Shown: positions 14,378-22,910 of the stretch, in pieces | Numbering within the stretch: position 1 is the stretch's first letter | Layout: each line of letters begins with the position of its first letter | Assembly (NCBI RefSeq): GCF_000716445.1 | Contig: NZ_JNWK01000031.1 | Coordinates: 55,718-119,717, forward strand | Length of the DNA stretch: 64,000 bases | From: Streptomyces wedmorensis | GTDB lineage: Bacteria > Actinomycetota > Actinomycetes > Streptomycetales > Streptomycetaceae | Reading direction: 5' to 3' | Made by a program: the position numbers and the translations under genes | Notes under the pieces: generated by a model | What the model saw: only the letters and a program-made list of their open reading frames with translations | Databases searched by the model: none | What the model was told of the DNA's origin: nothing

Positions 14378-16441
14378 GTGGACAGGGAGCTGTACGGCCG
14401 CGAGGCGGTCCTGCACGAGGGCGGACTCGCCGCACGGCTCGTCGGGCTCACCCGGCAGGGGGCCGCGCGCGTCGCGTACGAGCACGGGGACGACCCGCCG
14501 GTGACGGTCTTCACCGGCGGGCGCGGGATGGGGAAGACGGCCCTGCTCAAGGAGGTCCGCAACCGGTACAAGGGGTTCACGCCGCTGGCACTGCTCGACT
14601 GCGCCCGCGTCGAGCCGCCGGCCGATCACGGACCCGGCTGGACGCCGGTGACGGGCGCGCTCGCCGAGCTCGCGGTGCAGCTGGCGCCGCGGGGCACCGT
14701 CGTGCGGGCCGTGCAGTTCCCCCGGCTCTCCCTCGGTCTCGTGGCCGTCGCCTCGCTCGCGTGGTCCCAGGAGGACGACGAGCGGGCGCGGCGCGACCTC
14801 CAGCGGCTGGGGCCGCTGCTCGCGACGGTCGACGCGACCCGGGGCGCCGCGACGAACTGGGTGGGCAAGGTCCTCGCCAAGCTCGCCGCCACCTTCGCCG
14901 AAGCCACGGCCCCGCTGGCCGGACTGCTAGCCGAAGCCACCGTGGAGACCGTCCTGGAAGAGGTGTTCAGCCGCTTCCAGCGCACCTCCGAGAGCTGGTA
15001 CGGCGGCTATCGCAACGCGGGCGGGCGCGGCAAAGCGGGGCTCCAGCAGCTGGCGATCGACTTCGAGCAGGGCGGCGAACGGCGGCGCGAGGCCGAGGCG
15101 TTCCTCGTCGGCGCGCTCACCGAGGACCTGTTCCGCGCCTACACCGGCATCCGGCAGCGCGGCACCCGGATCGGCCGCCCGCTGCTGCTCCTCGACAACG
15201 CCCACGAGCCGGTCGGCAGACAGCTGGTCGAACCGATCCTGCGGGCCCGCGCCGACGGCCGCCGCGACCGGATCGTCGTACTCGCCACGTCACGGGACCG
15301 CGACCACCAGGGAATGCGGCACGCCACCCGCACCCGGCTCCCGGAGACGGCCCACCGGGCGCCCTGTCCGCGCGGGACGAACATCGGATCCGGCCTCCTC
15401 GCCGTCGAGCTGACCCCGCTGTCCGCCGCCCAGACCCGGTCCGTCTTCGACCTGCACGACCCGGCCGGCCGGACGCCGGCCGAACTGTCCCGCGCGGTCC
15501 ACCGGCTGACCGGCGGCCGCCCGCTGGGCGTGGCGCTCCTCGGCCGGGCCGCCGGCGAGGCCCCGGCGGCGCTGCGCGCGACGCTCACCCCCGGCGCGCT
15601 GCTCGACCTCACGGTGGAGCTCCGCGAGGACAGCCCCCCGGTGCCGGTCGCCCCCGCCCTCCTCGGCGAACTCCTGCCCGTGCCCCGGCCGGGGCCGTAC
15701 GCGGTGCTCGCCGCCACCCATGACGAGGAGTCGGCGCGGATGCTCGCCCACGCCCGCCTCCAGGGCGAGTCCCTGGACGGGGACGTGGCCCTGCGCGTCC
15801 GCGACCGGCTGCGCGCCGAGAACTGGCCCGAAGGACCGGGGCACTTCGTCGCCGACCCCCTGCTGCGCGCCCTGCTCCTGCACCGGCTGCGCTTCGAGGA
15901 CGACGACCACCCGCGCTACGCGGCCTGGCGCGCCGTCCACGAGACCCTGCACCGGCACTACGGGCCCGACCCCGGCCCGTACCGGCTCCACCACGACCTG
16001 GCGCTCGGCCGCACCGAGCTCGCCGTCGTCCACCTGCGGCTGTCCTTCACCGGTCCCGACATCCTCGGCTGGCTGGGGCAGCTGCGGTTCGTCGCCGCCG
16101 CCCCGTATCCGCGCGAGCGGCACGCGACGGGGCCCGACCCGCGCCGGGCGGTCGCCCTCGGGCAGGGCCCGGCGACCGCGCTGCCGGACGGGCTCGACGC
16201 CGACAGCACCGAACTCCACCTGTCCGTACGGCGCCTGCTGCACGCCGTATGGCTGCTCACCGATCCGCTGGCGCTGCCCGACGACGAGGTGGCCGACCGG
16301 CTGGGGCACGAGCTGCGCCGGCTGTCCGGCCGTCATCTGACGGGCAGCGGTCCGCTGTGGGACGCGGCCACCCACTGGCCGCGCGACATCCGCTCCTGGC
16401 GGGGGCTCTCGCTTCCGCCGGGCAGCGAGGACGGAGTCTGA
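14378..16441 (+). CDS. Large P-loop (STAND-like) NTPase of unknown function
   Basis: 687 residues. N-terminal part: a short region, then a Walker A loop (TGGRGMGKTALL, about residues 46-57) and a Walker B-like strand LLLLDNAHE (269-277), with a sensor-like VLATSRDRD further on. This order resembles STAND/AAA NTPases. The remaining 350 residues are helical and leucine/arginine-rich, without recognisable repeats. Residues 112-130 are mildly hydrophobic, but no clear membrane span exists, so it is probably cytosolic. GTG start at 14378. The next gene begins 4 nt after the stop, so it is very likely a functional partner. No family name is claimed. Confidence 0.7.
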   Translation: MDRELYGREAVLHEGGLAARLVGLTRQGAARVAYEHGDDPPVTVFTGGRGMGKTALLKEVRNRYKGFTPLALLDCARVEPPADHGPGWTPVTGALAELAVQLAPRGTVVRAVQFPRLSLGLVAVASLAWSQEDDERARRDLQRLGPLLATVDATRGAATNWVGKVLAKLAATFAEATAPLAGLLAEATVETVLEEVFSRFQRTSESWYGGYRNAGGRGKAGLQQLAIDFEQGGERRREAEAFLVGALTEDLFRAYTGIRQRGTRIGRPLLLLDNAHEPVGRQLVEPILRARADGRRDRIVVLATSRDRDHQGMRHATRTRLPETAHRAPCPRGTNIGSGLLAVELTPLSAAQTRSVFDLHDPAGRTPAELSRAVHRLTGGRPLGVALLGRAAGEAPAALRATLTPGALLDLTVELREDSPPVPVAPALLGELLPVPRPGPYAVLAATHDEESARMLAHARLQGESLDGDVALRVRDRLRAENWPEGPGHFVADPLLRALLLHRLRFEDDDHPRYAAWRAVHETLHRHYGPDPGPYRLHHDLALGRTELAVVHLRLSFTGPDILGWLGQLRFVAAAPYPRERHATGPDPRRAVALGQGPATALPDGLDADSTELHLSVRRLLHAVWLLTDPLALPDDEVADRLGHELRRLSGRHLTGSGPLWDAATHWPRDIRSWRGLSLPPGSEDGV

Positions 16442-16445
16442 CGCC

Positions 16446-17981
16446 ATGCTCGAATGGCTGCGCCGCCACCTCTACTGGACACCCCGCCAGAAGCTCTTCA
16501 CCTGGATCGTCGTCTCCGCCGTCGTCCTCGGCCTGGGCGGTTTCGCGATCTCGCAGTGGAACGACCCGGAGGACCGTTCCTGCGCGACCGGCGTCGAGCG
16601 CCCCGCCGGCAGCGACGAATGCGTCGGCGTCAACGGCGACGGGCACGACTTCCGCGTCCCCGACCTCACCGAGATCGCCGACGCCATCGGCCGCGAGAAC
16701 GCCACGCTCAAGGACGGCGAGTACGCCACCGTCGCCGTCCTGCTGCCGCTGACCTCCGCCGACGCCGGCATGCGGACCAAGGTGCTGCACGAGATCCAGG
16801 GCGCGTACGCCTACCAGTACCGCGCCAACCACGCGTCCAACAGCGAGACCCCGAAGATCCGGCTCGTCCTCGCCAACACCGGCAAGGGCAACGCCCACTG
16901 GCGCTCCACCGTCGACCGGCTCGCCGCCATGACCGGCGCCCCCCACCGGCTGCGGGCCGTCTCCGGCGTCGCCACCTCCTCCACCGAGATGCGGGAGGCG
17001 GTGACCGCCCTCACCGGCGGCGGGATCGCCGTCGTCGGCACCACCATCACCGCCGACGACATCGCCAACGGCCCCGGCGCCCCGAACCGCTACCCCGGCC
17101 TGGCCCGCGTCTCCCCCACCAACAGCGACGAGGCCAAGGCCCTCGCCCACTTCGGCCGGGTCGACGCCGCCAAGGCCCTCCTCGTCCAGGACACCCGCAG
17201 CGGCGACCACTACACCGACACCCTGAAGGCCGCCTTCACCGCCTCCCTCAAGGGCGCGCCCTACGAGCCGCAGCTCTTCACCTCGCCCGCCGACCCCACC
17301 GAGGAAGGCACCACCGCCAACACCTTCCGCCAGATCACCCACCTGATCTGCGACACCCGCGCCGAGACCGTCTTCTTCGCCGGCCGCCACACCCAGCTGC
17401 GCCAGTTCATCAACGCCCTCGGCTCCCGCGGCTGCACCGACCGCGCCTTCACGATCCTCACCGGCGACGAGGGCTCCTACCTGGGCACCGACAAGCTGCT
17501 CGACCGCAACGCGCTCAAGGCCAGGCTCACCGTGCGGTACGCGGCGCTCGCCCACCCGGACGCCTGGCAGCCCGCACCGGGCCGGCCGGTCCCCGCGACG
17601 GGCGGCTCCACCGTCGCGTACTCGACCTTCGTCACGGACGTCGCCCGCGCCTCGAAGAAGCCCGTCGCGCTCGCCGACGGCCAGGCGATCGTCGCCTACG
17701 ACGCCATGGCCACCGCCGTCCACGCCATCCGCCAGGCCACCCCCCAGGGCTCCCGGTACCCCGAGCTCGCCGACGTCGTCACCCAGTGGCCCCAGGTCAA
17801 GGGCTCCCTCCGCGTCCAGGGCGCCGGCGGCTGGATCTGCCTCGACAACTACGGCAACCCCTACAACAAGGCCGTCCCCATCGTCGAGCTCGCCCTCGAC
17901 GGCACCCAGCGCTTCGTCCAGATCGCCTGGCCCGAAGGCAAACCCCCCACCACCGCCTGCCTCCCCCCGAAGAAGCAGTGA
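16446..17981 (+). CDS. Membrane-anchored periplasmic-binding-protein-like receptor
   Basis: 511 residues. A short basic cytosolic tail (MLEWLRRHLYWTPRQK) precedes one transmembrane anchor (about residues 18-37), and the rest is extracellular. A type I periplasmic-binding fold follows: VAVLLPLTSADAGMRTKVLH, then VVGTTITADDI, RVSPTNSDEAKAL, ALLVQDTRSGDHY and TILTGDEGSYLG, as in branched-chain amino-acid and glutamate-receptor-like binding domains. Four or more cysteines suggest disulphides. No permease or ABC ATPase genes are adjacent; the only partner is the NTPase 4 nt upstream. A sensory rather than transport role is inferred. Confidence 0.75.
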   Translation: MLEWLRRHLYWTPRQKLFTWIVVSAVVLGLGGFAISQWNDPEDRSCATGVERPAGSDECVGVNGDGHDFRVPDLTEIADAIGRENATLKDGEYATVAVLLPLTSADAGMRTKVLHEIQGAYAYQYRANHASNSETPKIRLVLANTGKGNAHWRSTVDRLAAMTGAPHRLRAVSGVATSSTEMREAVTALTGGGIAVVGTTITADDIANGPGAPNRYPGLARVSPTNSDEAKALAHFGRVDAAKALLVQDTRSGDHYTDTLKAAFTASLKGAPYEPQLFTSPADPTEEGTTANTFRQITHLICDTRAETVFFAGRHTQLRQFINALGSRGCTDRAFTILTGDEGSYLGTDKLLDRNALKARLTVRYAALAHPDAWQPAPGRPVPATGGSTVAYSTFVTDVARASKKPVALADGQAIVAYDAMATAVHAIRQATPQGSRYPELADVVTQWPQVKGSLRVQGAGGWICLDNYGNPYNKAVPIVELALDGTQRFVQIAWPEGKPPTTACLPPKKQ

Positions 17982-17991
17982 CCCCGTCGTG

Positions 17992-18086
17992 GGCAATCGT
18001 TCCGCCGGGGCGATGGGGGTGCCCCCCTGCTCGAGCGAAGCCGAGAGCCTGGGGGAGGGCGGGCACGACGGAACGGCCCCCGAGCC
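17992..18086. repeat. Nested Streptomyces intergenic hairpin repeats
   Basis: The outer part begins GTGGGCAATCGTTCCGCC and closes with GGGCACGACGGAACGGCC, the same repeat family as at 47.5 kb. Between them lies a second hairpin element (about 18013-18059) with GGGGGTGCCCCCC, then GCTCGAGCGAAGCCGAGAGC and GGGGGAGG. The inner element appears to sit inside the outer one. Confidence 0.6.
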
Positions 18087-18104
18087 GGGCCCGGGCGACC
18101 GCCC

Positions 18105-18644
18105 CTACGGCACCCACTTGGGCCAGGGCTCGTCATCCCGCTCGTACAGCCCCCGCAGGTGCCGCCACCGCTCGTCCGACCAGTCCCGCCAGTCCGTCGG
18201 CCGCCCGTCCAGCGCCGCGACGAGCCGCTCGAAATGCTCGTGCCACCCGGCGAGACAGTCCAGCCGGTACTCCCGCGACCCCTGGAACTCGTTGGTGAAA
18301 CGCAGCACGGCCGACCCGTCACGACCGGCCCCGGACCCCGGCTCCAGATGGAACCGCATCCGTCCGTGCGTCGTCGGATCCACCGTGTACTCGGCCACGT
18401 AGTCGGGGTCCCACGCGGTCACCCGCCCCGAGACCTCGGTGTCGCTGTTGAGCCAGCGGAGCCTGACCCGCCCCCCGAGCCGGGGTTCCAGCGGGTCCGC
18501 CTCGCAGAGCCAGCCCGGCAGGCCCTCGGGCGAGGCGACGGCCGCCCAGACGACCGGCACCGGGTGCGGGAGATCCACCACGAACCGCAGCAGGTGGGTG
18601 TCTCCGTCGTGGGTCTCGCTCCTGCCCCGGGGTATCTCGCTCAT
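18105..18644 (-). CDS. SRPBCC / AHSA1-like START-fold protein
   Basis: 179 residues with the AHSA1-type pattern: VVDLPHPVPVVWAAVASPEG near the N-terminus, LPGWLCEADPLEPRLGGRV in the first strands, and LDCLAGWHEHFERLVAALDG as the long C-terminal helix. These cytosolic helix-grip proteins bind hydrophobic ligands or act as co-regulators. ATG at 18644 gives a natural N-terminus. It follows ccsB on the same strand, 44 bp downstream; a shared transcript is possible but no functional link is visible. Confidence 0.8.
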   Translation of the reverse strand: MSEIPRGRSETHDGDTHLLRFVVDLPHPVPVVWAAVASPEGLPGWLCEADPLEPRLGGRVRLRWLNSDTEVSGRVTAWDPDYVAEYTVDPTTHGRMRFHLEPGSGAGRDGSAVLRFTNEFQGSREYRLDCLAGWHEHFERLVAALDGRPTDWRDWSDERWRHLRGLYERDDEPWPKWVP

Positions 18645-18688
18645 ACCTCAAGCGTGGCCCCGGGGCCGGTCACCCGCTAGCGCAGGGC

Positions 18689-19774
18689 TCAGACGCCCGC
18701 GTAGGAGTGCTTGCTGCTGACGAAGATGTTGACGCCGTAGTAGTTGAAGAGGAAGCAGGCGAAGGCGATGAGCGCGATGTACGCGGCCTTCCGCCCCTTC
18801 CAGCCGGCCGTCGCGCGCGCGTGCAGGTACGCGGCGTAACCGACCCAGGTGATGAAGGACCAGACCTCCTTGGCGTCCCAGCCCCAGTAGCGGCCCCACG
18901 CGTCGCCGGCCCAGATCGCGCCCGCGATGATCGTGAAGGTCCAGAGCGGGAAGACCGCCGCGTTGACCCGGTACGAGAACTTGTCGAGCGAGGCCGCCGA
19001 CGGCAGCCGCTCCATGACCGAGCGGGCGAAGGCGCCCGGGTTGCCGCCGGTCGCGAGCTTGTTCTCGTACGAGTCGCGGAAGAGGTACAGCAGGGTGCCG
19101 ACCGCACCGATGTAGAAGACCGCGCCGCAGAAGATGGCGGTGGAGACGTGGATCCACAGCCAGTACGAGTCGAGCGCCGGCACCAGCTGGTCACTGGGCG
19201 TCTTCAGCCAGGTGGTGGCCATGCCCAGGTCCAGCAGGACGGTGGTCACCAGGGGCAGACCCATCCAGCGGACGTTCTTCTTGGCGAGGAGGAAGCCGAG
19301 GTACGCGCCGACCGCCACCGTGGAGAAGGTGGTGGAGAACTCGTACATGTTGCCCCAGGGGGCACGCTGCACGGACAGCGCGCGGGCGACCACGCCCGAG
19401 GCCTCGACCAGGAAGGCGAGGACGGTCAGGGAGACGGCGATCCGGCCGTACAGGTCGCCCTTGACCGTACCGCCGGCCGCGCCGGGGCCGTCCGGCACGT
19501 CCCGCGTGCCGGCCGCGGAGCGGGTGACGACCTGCGGCTTGTCGAGTACGGCGGTGCCACCGGCCTTCGTGACCTGGACGGTCACGGCCGGGGCCGCGGC
19601 GCCGGCGGCCTGCTGCGTGAGGGCGGCGGCGGTACGGCCGACCTTGCTGCGGCTGCCGAACACCCACTCGGCGATGTGGGCGAAGAAGGCCAGGGTGTAG
19701 ACGGCCATCGAGGAGTAGATGAGCAGGTCGCTCATCCGCGCCAGGCTCTCGTTGGTCGTGGCGGCGAGGATCAC
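18689..19774 (-). CDS. ccsB: System II cytochrome c biogenesis protein CcsB (WWD-domain haem handler)
   Basis: 361 residues, polytopic. After one transmembrane helix and a soluble linker come about seven more helices with the haem-handling tryptophan-rich motif WGRYWGWDAKEVW and conserved His residues (LWIHVS). With ResB it transports haem and attaches it to apocytochrome CXXCH motifs outside the membrane. The GTG start at 19774 overlaps the resB stop (GTGA), so expression is coupled. It is the last gene of the tlpA-ccdA-resB-ccsB run. Confidence 0.92.
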   Translation of the reverse strand: MILAATTNESLARMSDLLIYSSMAVYTLAFFAHIAEWVFGSRSKVGRTAAALTQQAAGAAAPAVTVQVTKAGGTAVLDKPQVVTRSAAGTRDVPDGPGAAGGTVKGDLYGRIAVSLTVLAFLVEASGVVARALSVQRAPWGNMYEFSTTFSTVAVGAYLGFLLAKKNVRWMGLPLVTTVLLDLGMATTWLKTPSDQLVPALDSYWLWIHVSTAIFCGAVFYIGAVGTLLYLFRDSYENKLATGGNPGAFARSVMERLPSAASLDKFSYRVNAAVFPLWTFTIIAGAIWAGDAWGRYWGWDAKEVWSFITWVGYAAYLHARATAGWKGRKAAYIALIAFACFLFNYYGVNIFVSSKHSYAGV

Positions 19775-21471
19775 TTGTCGGCCTCTCCAGAAGGGGCAGG
19801 GTCTTCTGCGGGTTCGTCCGCGGGTTCCGGTACGGCGGTGGGCGGTGCCTGGGCGGTCAGCGCGACCGCGAGGTCGCCCAGCTCCTCCGGCAGCTTGGCG
19901 GACTCGCTCCGGCCGAGGCCGGCCATCTCGACGACGGTGACGCCGTCCGCGCCGCGTACGGCCCGGACCCAGATCCGGCGCCGCTGGATGAAGAGCGAAC
20001 CGGTCAGTCCGGCGATCGCGGCGATCGCGCCCGCGAGGGCGAGGCCGTTACCCGGCTGCTGCGAGATCTGGAAGCTCGCCCACTCCTTGATCTCCTTCTC
20101 GAAGGTGATCGAGCCGGCGCCGTCGGGGAGCGTCATGGTCTCGCCGGGCAGCATGCGCTGCGCGACCCCGGTCCCCTTGTCGATCTTGAACTGCTTCATC
20201 TTGGTCGTGTTGAGCTGGTACACGTTCTGCGGCAGACCGGAGTTCACGCGCAGGTCGCCGTGGTAGCCGGTGAGCGCCATGACGGGGAAGTCGAGCGCCG
20301 GGAACTGCGAGAACATCGTGCCGCTGCCGGCGCCCGCGAAGGTCGGCACGAACAGCGCGGTGAAGCCGAGCTGCTCCTTCTTGCCGTTCTTGTCGCGGTA
20401 GCCGTCCATGACCTTGATGGCGCCGGTCGACGTGATGTTGTTGTCGATGGGCAGCATCGGCACGGCGCCGTGGAAGACGGTCTTGCCGCGGCCGTCCTTG
20501 ACGGTGACGACGGGCGCGTAGCCGTGGGCGATCAGATAGACCTTGGAGTCGCCGACCTTCAGCGGCTCGTTGACCCGGATGACGGCCTTCTTGTCCGCCC
20601 CGCCCTCGGAGTAGGTCACGTCCGCCTCGAAGGTGCGGGGGGTGCCGCGCTGCGGTCCGCCCTTCTCGTACGTGCCGTTGAAGGAGTTCAGGGTGAAGCT
20701 GAACGGCTGCAGCTCGTCGGTGCCGAACTGGGAGCCGGACTTGAAGTCGTCGTACTGGGTGAGCGTGTTGGAGAAGCCGTCGCCCTCGACGATCAGCTTG
20801 CCGCCCTCGGACTTGAAGAGCTGGCCCCAGGCGAAGGCGACGAGCATCACGATCAGGGCGACGTGGAAGGCCAGGTTCCCGGCCTCGCGCAGGTAGCCCT
20901 TCTCGGCGGCGACGGCGTCTCCGGCGGTGTGGGCGCGGAAGCGGCGCTCCTTCAGGACGGCGAGCGCGGCCTCGCGCACCTGCTCGGGCTCGGCCTCGGT
21001 GCGCCAGGTGGTGTACGCGGGCAGCCGGGTGAGGCGCCGGGGGGCGCCCGGCGGGCGGCTGCGGAGCTGGCCGACGAACTGCCAGGTGCGGGGCACGATG
21101 CAGCCGATGAGGGAGACGAACAGCAGGATGTAGATCGCGGAGAACCACACCGAGCTGTAGACGTCGAAGAACTGGAGCTTCTCGTACAGCGGCGTCAGGG
21201 TGGGGTGGGCCGCCTTGAAGGCCGCCACCTTGAGCTCGTCCGCGCTGGTCTGCGGGACGAGGGAGCCGGGGACGGCGCCCAGGGAGAGCATGAAGAGGAG
21301 GATCAGCGCGACCCGCATGGAGGTCAGCTGCCGCCAGAACCAGCGGACCCAGCCGACGACCCCGAGGGTGGGGCCGCCGAGGGCGGTCTCCTCCTGGGGG
21401 GCGGTCGACAGCTGGGCGCCGGCGGCTTCGTCGCCGGTCCGCTCGGTCTCCGTCGTATCGGTCTTGCTCAT
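19771..21471 (-). CDS. resB: Cytochrome c biogenesis protein ResB
   Basis: 566 residues. A hydrophilic N-terminal 45 residues precede three transmembrane segments, a large external domain (about residues 230-470) and a final transmembrane helix followed by a cytosolic tail. The motifs LGAVPGSLVPQTS, GCIVPRTWQFV and GYLREAGNLAFHVALIVML are typical of ResB/Ccs1. It works with CcsB in system II cytochrome c synthesis. ATG at 21471 is chosen (MSKTDTTE); it is 5 nt from the ccdA stop. The acidic Pro-rich C-terminus is usual in actinobacteria. Confidence 0.92.
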   Translation of the reverse strand: MSKTDTTETERTGDEAAGAQLSTAPQEETALGGPTLGVVGWVRWFWRQLTSMRVALILLFMLSLGAVPGSLVPQTSADELKVAAFKAAHPTLTPLYEKLQFFDVYSSVWFSAIYILLFVSLIGCIVPRTWQFVGQLRSRPPGAPRRLTRLPAYTTWRTEAEPEQVREAALAVLKERRFRAHTAGDAVAAEKGYLREAGNLAFHVALIVMLVAFAWGQLFKSEGGKLIVEGDGFSNTLTQYDDFKSGSQFGTDELQPFSFTLNSFNGTYEKGGPQRGTPRTFEADVTYSEGGADKKAVIRVNEPLKVGDSKVYLIAHGYAPVVTVKDGRGKTVFHGAVPMLPIDNNITSTGAIKVMDGYRDKNGKKEQLGFTALFVPTFAGAGSGTMFSQFPALDFPVMALTGYHGDLRVNSGLPQNVYQLNTTKMKQFKIDKGTGVAQRMLPGETMTLPDGAGSITFEKEIKEWASFQISQQPGNGLALAGAIAAIAGLTGSLFIQRRRIWVRAVRGADGVTVVEMAGLGRSESAKLPEELGDLAVALTAQAPPTAVPEPADEPAEDPAPSGEADK

Positions 21472-21476
21472 GGAAC

Positions 21477-22214
21477 TCAGATCCCCACCGTGAAACCGCT
21501 GGACCAGCCCTGCATCGTGGCGACCATGCTGTCCCACGCGCCCGTGAGGAGCAGGACGCCGGTCACGATCATCATGCCGCCGCCGATCCGCATGACCCAC
21601 GCGTAGTGCTTCTTGACCCATCCGAACGCGCCGAGGGCCTTGCGGAACGCGATGGCGGCGAGCACGAACGGTACGCCGAGGCCGACGCAGTACGCGAAGG
21701 CGAGGACCGCGCCGCGGCCCGCGCTGGCCTGTTCGAGGGCGAGGGCGTTCACGGAGGCGAGGGTCGGGCCGATGCACGGGGTCCAGCCGATGCCGAACAG
21801 CGCGCCGAGCAGCGGGGCGCCGATCAGGCCGGCGACGGGCTTCTTGTGGAAGCGGAACTCGCGCTGGGTGAACCAGGGCATCAGGCCCATGAAGAACACG
21901 CCCATGAGGATCATGAGCACGCCGAGGACCGTGGTGAGCGTGTCGCGGTACCCCTGGAGGGTCGCGCCGAAGTAGCCGAAGAGCGCGCCGCCGGAGACGA
22001 AGACGACGGTGAAGCCGAGGACGAAGAGGACGGCGCCGGCGGTCATCCGGCCGCGGCGGCTCTCCGCGAGGTCGGTGCCGGTGACCCCGGTGACGTACGA
22101 GAGGTAGCCCGGGACGAGCGGGAGCACGCACGGCGAGAAGAAGGAGACCAGGCCGCCGAGGACCGCGATGGGGAGGGCGAGCAGCAGGGCTCCGCTGGTG
22201 ACCGTCTCGTTCAC
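21477..22214 (-). CDS. ccdA: Thiol-disulfide transporter CcdA
   Basis: 245 residues, six hydrophobic segments. Catalytic cysteines lie in SFFSPCVLPLVPG (Cys29) and GIGWTPCIGPT (Cys147), the paired CcdA/DsbD-beta cysteines that move reducing power from cytosolic thioredoxin across the membrane. The electrons would go to the adjacent TlpA-like protein and keep apocytochrome cysteines reduced. GTG start at 22214, 4 nt after the tlpA-like stop and 5 nt ahead of resB. Confidence 0.92.
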   Translation of the reverse strand: MNETVTSGALLLALPIAVLGGLVSFFSPCVLPLVPGYLSYVTGVTGTDLAESRRGRMTAGAVLFVLGFTVVFVSGGALFGYFGATLQGYRDTLTTVLGVLMILMGVFFMGLMPWFTQREFRFHKKPVAGLIGAPLLGALFGIGWTPCIGPTLASVNALALEQASAGRGAVLAFAYCVGLGVPFVLAAIAFRKALGAFGWVKKHYAWVMRIGGGMMIVTGVLLLTGAWDSMVATMQGWSSGFTVGI

Positions 22215-22218
22215 CGGC

Positions 22219-22833
22219 TCACTTCTCCTTGAGGAGGGGCTCGATCATCGACCGGAGCTTCTTCTCGTCGAGTGCCATGAGCGAGCGGGCGGCGATCCTG
22301 CCCTCCTTGTCGAGGACGACGGTGGAGGGGATGGCCTGCGGGTTGAGGGTGCCCTTGGGGAAGCCGAAGAGGATGAGCTTGCCCTGCGGGTCGTAGAGGC
22401 TGGGGTAGGGGACCCCGTAGTCCTCTTCGAAGGCGAGGGCGGGCTGCTTGTTGGGGTCGCGGGTGTTGAGGCCGACGAACTCGACGCCCTGGCCCTCGAG
22501 GTCCGCGGCGACCTTCGCGAAGTGGGGTGCCTCGGCGCGGCAGGGGCCGCACCAGGAGCCCCAGACGTTGAGGACGACGACCTTGCCCTTGAGGCCGGCG
22601 ACATCGAGCTGCTTGCCGTCGAGGGTCTCGCCGGCGAGCTTTCCGGTCGCCGCGCGCTCGCCCTTGGCGACGGTGGAGATGCCGCCCGTGTTGGTCACGA
22701 AGTTGGTGTTGCCACCGCCGCCGGACTTGCCGTTGCTGTCGCCGCCGCAGGCCGAGAGCGTGAGGGCGGCGGACAGCATTCCGACGGCGACCAGGGTGCG
22801 CCGGGTGCGTCGAGGGGCACGGCTAAGGCTCAT
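22219..22833 (-). CDS. TlpA/ResA-like thioredoxin lipoprotein
   Basis: 204 residues. A lipoprotein signal peptide ends in LTLSAC (lipid-modified Cys about 29), then comes a Gly/Asn-rich linker and a thioredoxin domain with VWGSWCGPCRAE (Cys95 and Cys98). It faces outward and likely reduces the apocytochrome CXXCH disulphide with electrons from CcdA. ATG at 22833 lacks an evident Shine-Dalgarno. First of four cytochrome c maturation genes; the deacetylase gene upstream ends 77 bp away. Confidence 0.88.
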   Translation of the reverse strand: MSLSRAPRRTRRTLVAVGMLSAALTLSACGGDSNGKSGGGGNTNFVTNTGGISTVAKGERAATGKLAGETLDGKQLDVAGLKGKVVVLNVWGSWCGPCRAEAPHFAKVAADLEGQGVEFVGLNTRDPNKQPALAFEEDYGVPYPSLYDPQGKLILFGFPKGTLNPQAIPSTVVLDKEGRIAARSLMALDEKKLRSMIEPLLKEK

Positions 22834-22910
22834 GTGAAAAGTTTCGCATGGGCGTTTGGGGGATCTTGGGCGCCCCCCTACGTGCCCGTAAAGACCCTTG
22901 TCAAGGCTGC

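Noticed and set aside
13554..14435. Long minus-strand frame through the 9-bp repeats
   Set aside because: The repeat period of nine keeps several frames open; the product is low-complexity (LIR and PSD runs) and overlaps the real secreted-protein gene in another frame.
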